Positions 21,580 to 29,368 of a DNA stretch of 64,000 nucleotides are shown piece by piece. The notes under the pieces were generated by a model that was given only the letters and a program-made list of their open reading frames with translations, had not been told where the DNA came from and ran no database searches. The stretch lies in assembly GCA_030430205.1 (NCBI GenBank), contig JAUIGE010000008.1:124001-188000 (forward strand), given 5' to 3'. The number at the start of each line of letters is the position of its first letter. The first letter of the stretch is position 1. The DNA comes from Bacteroidia bacterium. GTDB taxonomy: Bacteria; Bacteroidota; Bacteroidia; J057. Position numbers and translations under genes: made by a program.

Positions 21580-22110
21580 ATGGATACGATATATCAAAAA
21601 GAAAGCATCAACAGCGCCCTGGCAGCCATTTTTGCAGAAACTGCTGAGGCCATTGCCCATATATCTGAAGCGGATTTCGTCGCATCGCGTGAGCCCAAAT
21701 GGTCTGTTGCCGAGATTTTCGATCACCTGATTCGCTCTTCCAAACCTGTGGCCAGTGGCCTCAAAATGCCCAAAGTGGTTTTTCGAAACTTCGGAAAGCC
21801 CAACCGTCCGTCACGGACGTATGACGCACTTGTTATGCGCTATAAAGAGCGCCTGGCGGAGGGGGGCCGCTCTACCGGCCCATATTCTCCCAAAGCAGGC
21901 ACCATCTTCAACAAAGAAGCCATGCTTCTGGAATGGCAGGAAACGGGAGAAAAGCTAGTCAGGAGACTGGAAAAGCATTGGGAGGAGGATAAAATGGATG
22001 AGTACCTGGTGCCTCATCCCCTCCTGGGGAAACTGACGATCCGTGAAATCATGTTTTTCACTATCTACCATACCCATCACCACCTGGCGCAAATCCGCCA
22101 TGGACAGTAG
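21580..22110 (+). CDS. DinB-superfamily protein
   Basis: This 176-residue protein has the four-helix DinB_2 layout. It has an early DHLIRSSK motif and a late HTHHHLAQIRH motif, which supply the histidines expected to bind a divalent metal. Family members include thiol-dependent transferases such as bacillithiol S-transferases, and many uncharacterised metal proteins. It is transcribed away from the dehydrogenase-like gene across a 91-bp gap and converges on the OstA-like gene with 15 bp between stops. A second DinB gene lies at 62875. Confidence 0.8.
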   Translation: MDTIYQKESINSALAAIFAETAEAIAHISEADFVASREPKWSVAEIFDHLIRSSKPVASGLKMPKVVFRNFGKPNRPSRTYDALVMRYKERLAEGGRSTGPYSPKAGTIFNKEAMLLEWQETGEKLVRRLEKHWEEDKMDEYLVPHPLLGKLTIREIMFFTIYHTHHHLAQIRHGQ

Positions 22111-22125
22111 GGTCATCTCATAAAA

Positions 22126-23790
22126 TCAGGGTTTGATATTTTCTACCCCCTGCAATCCGCCGCGACCTGCTTGAGGTAATTTGCTTTCGGAAGGAGCTGG
22201 ACTCGCTTCCTGGGGGGGCAAACTCACAGGGGGTGCTTTCATCTCCACTCCGGCGTATTTCACGGCAAAAGCCCGTGGGCTTTGGGGTTTCCGGGGGCGC
22301 TCTGCGCCCCGCCAGACCATGCCTTCCAGTTTGTTTTCATCAAACATGATCTTCCAATAAGGATCAAGCTGGGCCTGAACCCCTTTGATATTTTTGACCC
22401 TGACGACTTCATTGTCCTCAAAGAGGATTTCCATCTTATCTGAACTGGATTTGCTTTTCGCCATATAGGTGTCTGTCTCATCGTCTTTGGCGAAATAAAT
22501 GGTCTCGCTATTGCCTGTGACAAGCAGGCGGTGGAGCTTGTTTTCGCGAAACTGCGCCTCCATATCGCGCCCTTTTATCTGGTTAAAACCAGTGCTGTCT
22601 GCCATGGTGATGACAAAACAGTTTTTGGAGAGGCTCATGGAATCGGCCTTGCCGTCGGCCATGTACACCCAGATGGTATCTGCGGAAATCTGGCTGCTAT
22701 CTGACCAGAGGACAGGTTTGCCTGTCAGCACAATCAGCGAATCGCTGAAGAGATATTCCATCGAATCGGCACGACCCTGCAGGTCATTCATAAAGAAAAA
22801 GACATGGTGATAGGCCCGGAACGTCCGGTTTTCCGCTGTATCTTCAAAGCTATAAAGCGTGTCTGCTGTCACATAGAGGGTATCTTCCTCAAAGTATTGA
22901 ACAGCAACAGCCGTATCTGTTACATAGCTTTTATTATTTTCCCTGTCAAATTCCCCATAATCCCCCTCAATTCTCAGCGAGCTGTCCTTGGGTTCGATAA
23001 CCACATGCCCATAGGCGTAGCCCATTTTTGTTTCATTGTCAAAATCCAGTTTATCTCCCCAAACCGTGTAATCTTCATTCTCAATTTTATTGCCTGCAAA
23101 TAATTCGATTTTGTTGGTTTCGGTATTGTAATTCCCTTTGCTTGTTTCAAGTATTCCATCTTTATTTTCAATGCGGGTATAAGCTTGGAAAATGGCGATT
23201 TTACGCTCTGTGTCATACCCCAGGGTATCCGTTGTCAACTTATAATCAGGGTTGCGCAGTACTACATCCTTGCGGAAATAGGCCATTTTTTCATTGGGAT
23301 AATAATAGCCTTTTTTACTTGTCAGGGTATCATCTCCATTGATAAGTTTACCACCATTCATGTATTCTCCATAGGACTCATTCCGATAGTATTTGATATC
23401 GTTGGTTTTCAGGTTTGTAGCCCCATCGGTCAGCAAAATATTGCGTTTTGCCTCCGCTATGCGGGTATTTCCATCGTAAAAAAGCCGCTTGCATTTGAGG
23501 GTAAGGCTATCAGACATAATGACCCGGATGCGGTCAAATGCCTGAATCCGGTTGGTTTGTTCAAAGAGGTAAACACTATCACAATAGATGAGGGTCGAAT
23601 CATGTTTGAGAATCACATTGCCGACCAGGCGAATACCGGACATGGAGTCCGTTTGGAAGGGCCGCAGGAAGTGAGATTGAATGATTTCAATTTTTTGGGG
23701 GGTGGTGTCCTCCCCCAGGTTTTGAGCCTGAAGGCCCATCAGTCCTATCCCCAGGAGGCCCAAAAGTAATATGTAGGTAAAAAGCTTCAA
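22126..23790 (-). CDS. OstA/LptD N-terminal-like exported protein
   Basis: This 554-residue protein has a signal peptide (KLFTYILLLGLLGIGLMGLQ), then a long run of beta-rich repeats of the OstA_2 type (GNVILKHDSTLIYCDSVYLF, DTLTSKKGYYYP, AYGHVVIEPKDSSLRIEG). These resemble the LptA/LptD jelly-roll that carries lipopolysaccharide across the periplasm. A Pro-rich tail (about 505-554) follows. The translation start reads TTG at 23790, because an in-frame stop lies immediately upstream and no ATG precedes the signal peptide. It is divergent from argS across 112 bp. A role in outer-membrane lipid transport is inferred from the family. It lacks the LptD barrel, so it is not itself a complete LptD. 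Confidence 0.8.
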   Translation of the reverse strand: MKLFTYILLLGLLGIGLMGLQAQNLGEDTTPQKIEIIQSHFLRPFQTDSMSGIRLVGNVILKHDSTLIYCDSVYLFEQTNRIQAFDRIRVIMSDSLTLKCKRLFYDGNTRIAEAKRNILLTDGATNLKTNDIKYYRNESYGEYMNGGKLINGDDTLTSKKGYYYPNEKMAYFRKDVVLRNPDYKLTTDTLGYDTERKIAIFQAYTRIENKDGILETSKGNYNTETNKIELFAGNKIENEDYTVWGDKLDFDNETKMGYAYGHVVIEPKDSSLRIEGDYGEFDRENNKSYVTDTAVAVQYFEEDTLYVTADTLYSFEDTAENRTFRAYHHVFFFMNDLQGRADSMEYLFSDSLIVLTGKPVLWSDSSQISADTIWVYMADGKADSMSLSKNCFVITMADSTGFNQIKGRDMEAQFRENKLHRLLVTGNSETIYFAKDDETDTYMAKSKSSSDKMEILFEDNEVVRVKNIKGVQAQLDPYWKIMFDENKLEGMVWRGAERPRKPQSPRAFAVKYAGVEMKAPPVSLPPQEASPAPSESKLPQAGRGGLQGVENIKP

Positions 23791-23902
23791 TTTTTATTTG
23801 ATTATGGCTAAGTAAACCGATTAATCAGCACTTCTGCAACGGAAAACCAGAAAAAATTACCAAATTGGCGGTCTCAAAAAGCGAAGAAAATTTTAACAAA
23901 TC

Positions 23903-25696
23903 GTGGACGTAACTACAAACATACAGCAAGCCGCAGCCGCAGCAGTCAAAGATCATTATGGGGTCGAAATTGACCCACAAATCTTGCAGGTGCAAGAAAC
24001 CCGCAAAGATTTTGAGGGAGATTTTACCCTGGTCGTATTTCCCCTCGCCAAATACCGCCTGGGCGCTCCTCATATTGTAGGCGAAGCTTTGGGGAAATTA
24101 TTGGTAGAACGTCTCGATTTCATTTCATCATACAATGTGATCAAAGGTTTTTTGAACCTGAGTCTGACGGATGCTTTTTGGGTAAACTTCCTCTCCACTT
24201 CGCATCAGAACCCTGCTTTTCTTCAAAATACAGAGGGAAAAGGGCAGTCTATCGTGGTGGAATTTTGCTCCCCCAACACCAACAAACCCCTCCACCTGGG
24301 TCATTTGCGCAATATTGTGCTGGGCAACTCGCTCAGCCACATACTCGAAGCCAATGGCTTCGAGGTGCATCCTGTCTGCCTCTACAATGACAGAGGCACT
24401 GCCATCTGCAAATCCATGTACGCATGGCAGCTAGCTGGCAAAAATGACAGCCCGGCTTCTACGGGCAAAAAGGGCGACCTTTTCGTGGGCGATTATTATG
24501 TCGCTTTCTCCGACATGCTCAAAAAACAAAAAGCTGAGCTTATGGCTCAGGGCATGGACGAAAAAGCTGCCGAAAAGGCTGCCGAATGTAGCCAGGCAAT
24601 CAACGAAATGTTGATCCAATGGGAGGCCGGTGACCCGGGAATAAGAGCACTTTGGAAACAGATGAATGACTATGTCTATGAAGCACATGCAAATACATTT
24701 AAGCGCCTGGGGGTCACCTTCGAAAAATTCTACTACGAGTCGGAGGAGTATGAAAAAGGCAAAGATGCTGTACTGAAAGGACTGGAAGAGGGTCTGTTTT
24801 ATCGCAAGGAGGACAACTCAGTCTGGGTTGATCTGGAAGAAGCCAAGTTGGATCAGAAGCTCCTCCTTCGTTCCAATGGAACCTCCATATATATCACCCA
24901 GGACCTGGGCGTAGCTGACCAAAAGCATGCGGATTTCAATATGCAAAAGTCCGTATATGTCGTCGGAAGCGAGCAGGATTACCATTTTAAGGTACTTTTC
25001 GAGCTTTTGAAAAAAATGGAAAAGCCCTATTCTGATGGATTATTTCATTTGTCTTATGGCCTCGTGGAGTTGCCTGATGGTCGGATGAAATCCCGTGAAG
25101 GAACGGTAGTCGAAACAGATGACCTGATCGAAGAGGTGAGGGAAACGGTGGCGAAAGTAACCGGAGAATCTGAAAAAATAGACGGCCTTTCCGATGAGGA
25201 ACTCACCGTTTTGCTGGACCAATTGGCGCTGGGCGCCATCAAATTCTTCCTGATAAAGGTAGATCCCAGGAAGGGGATGATTTTCAACCCGGAAGAATCT
25301 GTACAGCTCCAGGGCCATACGGGCCCTTATGTCCAATACGCGCATGCGCGTACGAGAAGCCTGATCCAGAAAGCAGCAGATAATGAGCTGCCGGCATTTC
25401 AGGCTGGGGCACAGTTGGAGGAGCCTCTCCATACATCTGAAAGAGAATTGCTTCTCAAGCTTTTTGGGTACAAGCATGCCCTGGCTGAAGCTGCCCGAAA
25501 CTACAATCCTGCGGAAATCGCTAACTATGTCTACGAATTGGCACAAAGTTACAGCAGTTTCTTTGCCAACTGCCGCGTTATTCAGCAGGACAAACCTCAT
25601 ACAAGCAGCTTTAGGCTAGCTTTGTCGACTTTTACAGGTGTGGTGATGAAAGCTTCTTTAAAGCTTTTAGGTATTGAGGCGCCGGAGAAGATGTAG
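23903..25696 (+). CDS. argS: Arginine--tRNA ligase
   Basis: This 597-residue class I aminoacyl-tRNA synthetase charges tRNA-Arg with arginine in the cytoplasm. Visible features are an N-terminal additional domain (about 1-110), the HIGH-like signature HLGH at 131-134 after FCSPNTNKP, the GRMKSREGTVV motif in place of KMSKS (typical of ArgRS), and an anticodon-binding DALR-type helical domain at the C-terminus (NYVYELAQSYSSFF). The length matches the family. The start is GTG at 23903; no ATG gives a complete N-terminus. The stop is followed directly by a degenerate heptamer spacer leading to the PASTA gene. Confidence 0.97.
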   Translation: MDVTTNIQQAAAAAVKDHYGVEIDPQILQVQETRKDFEGDFTLVVFPLAKYRLGAPHIVGEALGKLLVERLDFISSYNVIKGFLNLSLTDAFWVNFLSTSHQNPAFLQNTEGKGQSIVVEFCSPNTNKPLHLGHLRNIVLGNSLSHILEANGFEVHPVCLYNDRGTAICKSMYAWQLAGKNDSPASTGKKGDLFVGDYYVAFSDMLKKQKAELMAQGMDEKAAEKAAECSQAINEMLIQWEAGDPGIRALWKQMNDYVYEAHANTFKRLGVTFEKFYYESEEYEKGKDAVLKGLEEGLFYRKEDNSVWVDLEEAKLDQKLLLRSNGTSIYITQDLGVADQKHADFNMQKSVYVVGSEQDYHFKVLFELLKKMEKPYSDGLFHLSYGLVELPDGRMKSREGTVVETDDLIEEVRETVAKVTGESEKIDGLSDEELTVLLDQLALGAIKFFLIKVDPRKGMIFNPEESVQLQGHTGPYVQYAHARTRSLIQKAADNELPAFQAGAQLEEPLHTSERELLLKLFGYKHALAEAARNYNPAEIANYVYELAQSYSSFFANCRVIQQDKPHTSSFRLALSTFTGVVMKASLKLLGIEAPEKM

Positions 25697-25752
25697 GGAA
25701 GCGAGATGCGGGAAGCGGGACTTAAAACGAAGAACAAAAAACGAACAAATAA
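25697..25752 (+). repeat. Degenerate heptanucleotide spacer F (GGAAGCG-like units)
   Basis: The whole spacer between the argS stop and the PASTA ATG can be read as eight 7-bp units. Units 1 and 3 are GGAAGCG, unit 2 is AGATGCG, units 5 and 7 are AAACGAA and unit 6 is GAACAAA. It is much more degenerate than the arrays at 6.6, 41.9, 43.6 and 56.0 kb, so this call rests on analogy with them. Confidence 0.55.
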
Positions 25753-25755
25753 ACC

Positions 25756-26586
25756 ATGTTGAAATACTTTATCAGTCGCGAGTTTTTATTCACCCTACTT
25801 GGGCTTTTCGGCCTGGGGATAGTGCTGTATCTCCTGATCTTTTTGTGGGTAGTGCCTGCCTATACCCGCCACGGTGATGGGGTTTTGGTGCCCAATGTAC
25901 AGCGGATGAGTTTTGAGGAAGCTTCTCAAAACCTCAAAAAAGCGAAGCTTCGCTTTGAGGTAAAAGACTCTTCCTATCAGCAGGATTTTGATCCGCTGAC
26001 AGTTTTGGATCAATACCCTTCTCCCCTCAGCCGGGTCAAACCTGGAAGGAAAGTATTTCTTACCCTGAACAGAAGGAGCGTTCCCATGGTGAAAATGCCT
26101 ATTCCTGACCCCAAAGATGGAGAATCCATCTCTCTTTACCAGGCGAGAACCATGCTGGAAAGCTGGAATCTGAATGTGGGAGAAGTCAGCTCAAAGGCTT
26201 CTGATTACTATGCAAATTATGTAGTCGAAGTCCGATACAATGGAATGGTTATTACAGAAGGGAAACCTGTACCACAGGGAGCCAAAATTGACCTCGTGGT
26301 CAGTAAAGGAACAACCAAAAATGTGGCTTTGCCAGACCTGATGGGCTTAAGCCTCGAAGAGGCTCTGGAGATTGTGAGAAGCTATGATTTGGCAATTGGC
26401 TCCATGAGCTATAAAACCGGAGTTGATCCATTCAAAGATGGCCTGATCATCATGCAATCTCCTGATCCACGTAGGAGAGACTCTATTGGGACTGGCGAAA
26501 GCATCAACGTGATAATTCAGGGTCAGCCAAAGGAAAACCTGGAGGCACCTACGGGTGAGACGCTTTCGGATGAGGCGGAGGGATAG
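25756..26586 (+). CDS. Membrane-anchored PASTA-domain protein
   Basis: This 276-residue protein has a short cytoplasmic N-terminus, one membrane helix (about 12-35, LLGLFGLGIVLYLLIFLWVV) and three PASTA domains (about 42-108, 110-182 and 185-255, each with a V/LPDLxGxSxxEAxxxL-like start). PASTA domains bind muropeptides or lipid II. There is no kinase or transpeptidase domain attached. In Bacteroidota such stand-alone proteins are common and probably monitor or support peptidoglycan assembly. It follows argS by 59 bp. The acidic C-terminal tail (ETLSDEAEG) is unstructured. Confidence 0.88.
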   Translation: MLKYFISREFLFTLLGLFGLGIVLYLLIFLWVVPAYTRHGDGVLVPNVQRMSFEEASQNLKKAKLRFEVKDSSYQQDFDPLTVLDQYPSPLSRVKPGRKVFLTLNRRSVPMVKMPIPDPKDGESISLYQARTMLESWNLNVGEVSSKASDYYANYVVEVRYNGMVITEGKPVPQGAKIDLVVSKGTTKNVALPDLMGLSLEEALEIVRSYDLAIGSMSYKTGVDPFKDGLIIMQSPDPRRRDSIGTGESINVIIQGQPKENLEAPTGETLSDEAEG

Positions 26587-26591
26587 AAGAA

Positions 26592-26623
26592 GAAAAAGGC
26601 GGTCACCCGTGATGGGAGCCGCC
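26592..26623 (-). terminator. Rho-independent terminator of rpoD
   Basis: On the minus strand a GGCGG...CCGCC stem with an inner CCC/GGG segment (26598-26623) is followed by a T-rich run (26592-26597 and beyond). It lies 30 bp after the rpoD stop, in the convergent gap with the PASTA gene. Confidence 0.75.
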
Positions 26624-26652
26624 ATTAAACTAAACCAGTCAAAAACAAACGC

Positions 26653-27519
26653 TTATCCTAAATAAGTTTTTAATCCTTTGCTGCGGGAGGTATGACGCAG
26701 GCGCCGTATGGCTTTTTCCTTTATTTGTCTTACGCGCTCCCTGGTGAGGTCGAACTTTTCACCGATTTCTTCCAAAGTAAGTGAATGTTCTACTCCTATC
26801 CCAAAATATAGACGAATAACTTCAGCTTCACGTTGTGTTAAGGTGCTCAAAGCACGTTCAACTTCTTTGCTCAAGCTCTCATTTATCAATTCATTGTCAG
26901 GGTCTGGCTCTGCATCATTTTCCAAAACATCCAGCAGTCGGTTTTCTTCTCCCTGCACAAAGGGGGCGTCTACAGACACATGACGGCCTGAAATTTTCAA
27001 CGTATCAGAAATCTCATCCTCGCTCATACCCTCCAACACCTCAGAGATCTCTTCTGGTGAAGGCTCGCGCTCATATTCCTGTTCGAGCTTGGAAAAAGCC
27101 TTTCCGATTTTATTCAAAGCACCTACCCGGTTGAGCGGCAAACGCACAATCCGTGACTGCTCAGCCAGCGCCTGGAGGATACTCTGGCGAATCCACCAAA
27201 CGGCATAAGAAATGAATTTAAAACCACGGGTTTCGTCAAAACGCTTGGCGGCTTTGATAAGGCCCAGATTGCCCTCATTGATCAAATCACCTAACGAAAG
27301 GCCCTGATTTTGGTACTGTTTAGCAACAGAAACAACAAATCGAAGGTTTGCTTTGGTCAGTTTTTCCAGGGCGAGTTGATCCCCCTGCTTGATACGACGT
27401 GCCAGCTCAACCTCTTCGTCGGGAGTGAGGAGTTCTACTTTTCCAATTTCCTGCAGATATTTATCAAGAGACTGTGACTCTCTGTTGGTTATCTGCTTGC
27501 TAATTTTAAGTTGTCTCAT
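26653..27519 (-). CDS. rpoD: Primary RNA polymerase sigma factor (sigma-70/RpoD)
   Basis: This 288-residue protein has the compact Bacteroidota form without region 1.1. Region 1.2 reads [20 protein letters not shown]. Region 2 contains [20 protein letters not shown] and the -10 recognition helix ([17 protein letters not shown]). Region 3 follows, then region 4 with its helix-turn-helix ([20 protein letters not shown]) for the -35/-33 element. It directs core polymerase to housekeeping promoters, which in this phylum have -33 TTG and -7 TAnnTTTG elements. Its own upstream region carries such a promoter and its 3' end a strong terminator, so it is probably monocistronic. Confidence 0.96.
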   Translation of the reverse strand: MRQLKISKQITNRESQSLDKYLQEIGKVELLTPDEEVELARRIKQGDQLALEKLTKANLRFVVSVAKQYQNQGLSLGDLINEGNLGLIKAAKRFDETRGFKFISYAVWWIRQSILQALAEQSRIVRLPLNRVGALNKIGKAFSKLEQEYEREPSPEEISEVLEGMSEDEISDTLKISGRHVSVDAPFVQGEENRLLDVLENDAEPDPDNELINESLSKEVERALSTLTQREAEVIRLYFGIGVEHSLTLEEIGEKFDLTRERVRQIKEKAIRRLRHTSRSKGLKTYLG

Positions 27520-27564
27520 CTATTGGGAAAATGATTTTGTCTTGTTGTGATTTCTCGTAAACTG

Positions 27565-27594
27565 CGAAATTAGGGCTTTTATCTCAAATTACAA
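27565..27594 (-). promoter_or_regulatory. Bacteroidota-type promoter for rpoD
   Basis: On the minus strand, TTG (27592-27594) is followed by exactly 19 nt and then TAATTTCG (27565-27572), one mismatch from TAnnTTTG. This leaves a leader of about 40 nt before the rpoD ATG at 27519. Spacing and both elements fit the phylum consensus. Confidence 0.55.
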
Positions 27595-27696
27595 TCATCC
27601 TCTTGACGGTGGAGTTGGTTAATTGTAACTTTTTTTTCGAAAAAATTAATGCCTAAGTTAGAAGAAGAAACCATAATTTAACCATAAAGTTTACTT

Positions 27697-28590
27697 ATGA
27701 TCCCTCCCAGCGAATTAATCCTGAATCCGGATGGAAGCATTTATCACCTGAATTTGCTCCCTGAAGAAGTAGCGCCCAAAATTATTTTTGTGGGGGACCC
27801 GGATCGTGTTGAAAAGATTAGCCGTTATTTCAACCTTGTTAGTACGAAGAAACAAAAGCGAGAGTTTGTTATTCATACTGGAAAATTGGATGGGCAGGAG
27901 ATTACGGTTATTTCTACTGGCATTGGCACAGGCAATATCGACATTGTCTGGAATGAATTGGACGCCCTGGCTAATATTGATTTTAAAGAACGGAAAGCGA
28001 AAACGAACAAAAACAGGCTGAAAGTATTGCGGCTGGGGACATGTGGTGGTTTACAGGCCGATGTTCCCTTAGGTCAGATGGTATTAAGCGCCTTTGCTGT
28101 TGGGATGGATAGCCTCATGAATTTTTATCAACAGGAAAAAGCACTTTCGACCGAAAAAATTGCATTGCAGGCAAGCCTTCAACAGCACTTTAGCAGGACT
28201 TTTGAATCCCCCTCCCCTACTTTTTACCTGGGAGAAGCTGCAAAAAGTATCCGTAGCCTGCTCCAAAACCAATACCCGGAAATCCTTCAGGGCATCACCT
28301 GCACAGCCTCTGGCTTCTACGGCCCACAGGGCCGCTACCTCCAAAGAACCAACCTGCGTTGGCCCAACTTCCCCCTCGGCTTGCAGCCGTTTCGCCATGA
28401 GAAATGGAGATTTCTCAATATGGAAATGGAGACTGCTGCCATCCTGGCACTCGGCGAACTATTTGGACATGAAGCGGCTTCGCTTTCGACCATCCTTGCC
28501 AATCGGGGCAAGCAGGAGTTTGCTGCAGATCCTCCCCAACTCGAAAGAGACCTGATCGAAAAAGGATTGGAAATCCTACTCAAATGGTAG
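27697..28590 (+). CDS. Nucleoside phosphorylase (uridine phosphorylase-like)
   Basis: This 297-residue protein of the PNP/UDP phosphorylase superfamily splits nucleosides with phosphate into base and ribose-1-phosphate in pyrimidine or purine salvage. Characteristic stretches are VGDPDRVEKISRYF (phosphate loop), VISTGIGTGNIDIVWNELDAL, RLGTCGGLQ, and FLNMEMETAAILAL (the MEMET-type ribose-binding motif). The N-terminus resembles uridine phosphorylase (LNPDGSIYHLNLLPEEVAPK). The specific nucleoside cannot be assigned with certainty. It is divergent from rpoD (177-bp gap) and ends 1 bp from the convergent LytTR regulator. Confidence 0.9.
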   Translation: MIPPSELILNPDGSIYHLNLLPEEVAPKIIFVGDPDRVEKISRYFNLVSTKKQKREFVIHTGKLDGQEITVISTGIGTGNIDIVWNELDALANIDFKERKAKTNKNRLKVLRLGTCGGLQADVPLGQMVLSAFAVGMDSLMNFYQQEKALSTEKIALQASLQQHFSRTFESPSPTFYLGEAAKSIRSLLQNQYPEILQGITCTASGFYGPQGRYLQRTNLRWPNFPLGLQPFRHEKWRFLNMEMETAAILALGELFGHEAASLSTILANRGKQEFAADPPQLERDLIEKGLEILLKW

Positions 28591-28591
28591 G

Positions 28592-29344
28592 CTACAAGCT
28601 ATTGATAAACTGAACTACATCTGCACGTTTGCGTGTGGAAACAGGTATCTCCGATCCGTCTGTGAGTGCAAGCCATCCGCCATCACCTTTGACAAATTCC
28701 TTCACAAAAGTTCCATTGACCAAATGGGATTGATGCGGGCGGAAAAATTTTTGCTCACTCAGGATTTTATCAAAAGCTTTAAGGGTACGGGTTACCAGAA
28801 GTTGCCGCTTGTCTTTCATGTGAAAAACAGTATAATTACTTGCAGCTTCGCAGCGGACAATATCTTTGAGCCATACTACATGTACTTTTTCGGTGGTATG
28901 AATGGCGATGCGATCCATTTTTTCACCTTCTTTTTTCTTCAGATGGTCCAACAACAAATCCACCTGCTCCTGCTGTCCGGCCTGTTGGTTTTCCTGAACC
29001 TTTTCTACGGCGGCTTTTAGTTCATCTGGATCTATGGGCTTAAGCAGATAATCTACTGCGGAAAATCGAAATGCGCGTATCGCATAAGCATCTGAGGCAG
29101 TTGTGAAAATAACTTTCGCCTTTATGCCACCCATGACTTCCAATAAGTCAAAGCCCGTCCCATCCTGCATCTGGATATCCAGAAAAACAATGTCAGGCTC
29201 TTCCTGGCGGATCACCTTAGCTCCGCTCAATACGCCCTCGGCAGTTCCAACCACCTGTACATCAGGGCAATAGGTAGCCAAATCTTCTTTCAGGCTTATG
29301 ATTGCCTGGGGCATATCGTCAATAATTACTGCATGTAGTTTCAT
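28592..29344 (-). CDS. LytTR-family response regulator
   Basis: This 250-residue protein has a receiver domain (about 1-125, phospho-Asp in PDIVFLDIQMQDGTGFD, the switch Lys in DYLLKPIDP) and a LytTR DNA-binding domain (about 145-248, CEAASNYTVFHMKD, FFRPHQSHLVN). It receives phosphate from the propeller kinase encoded 24 bp upstream in the same operon. LytTR proteins bind direct repeats in target promoters. The targets are not visible here. Confidence 0.94.
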   Translation of the reverse strand: MKLHAVIIDDMPQAIISLKEDLATYCPDVQVVGTAEGVLSGAKVIRQEEPDIVFLDIQMQDGTGFDLLEVMGGIKAKVIFTTASDAYAIRAFRFSAVDYLLKPIDPDELKAAVEKVQENQQAGQQEQVDLLLDHLKKKEGEKMDRIAIHTTEKVHVVWLKDIVRCEAASNYTVFHMKDKRQLLVTRTLKAFDKILSEQKFFRPHQSHLVNGTFVKEFVKGDGGWLALTDGSEIPVSTRKRADVVQFINSL

Positions 29345-29368
29345 ATTGCTATTTTGTGTTTTGTGTTT

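Noticed and set aside
22126-23790. OstA-like gene as a full lptD
   Set aside because: The protein is too short and lacks the C-terminal outer-membrane barrel; only the N-terminal-type repeats are seen.
25040-25600. Antisense frame of 186 codons inside argS
   Set aside because: It lies wholly within a well-supported essential gene and resembles no protein family.
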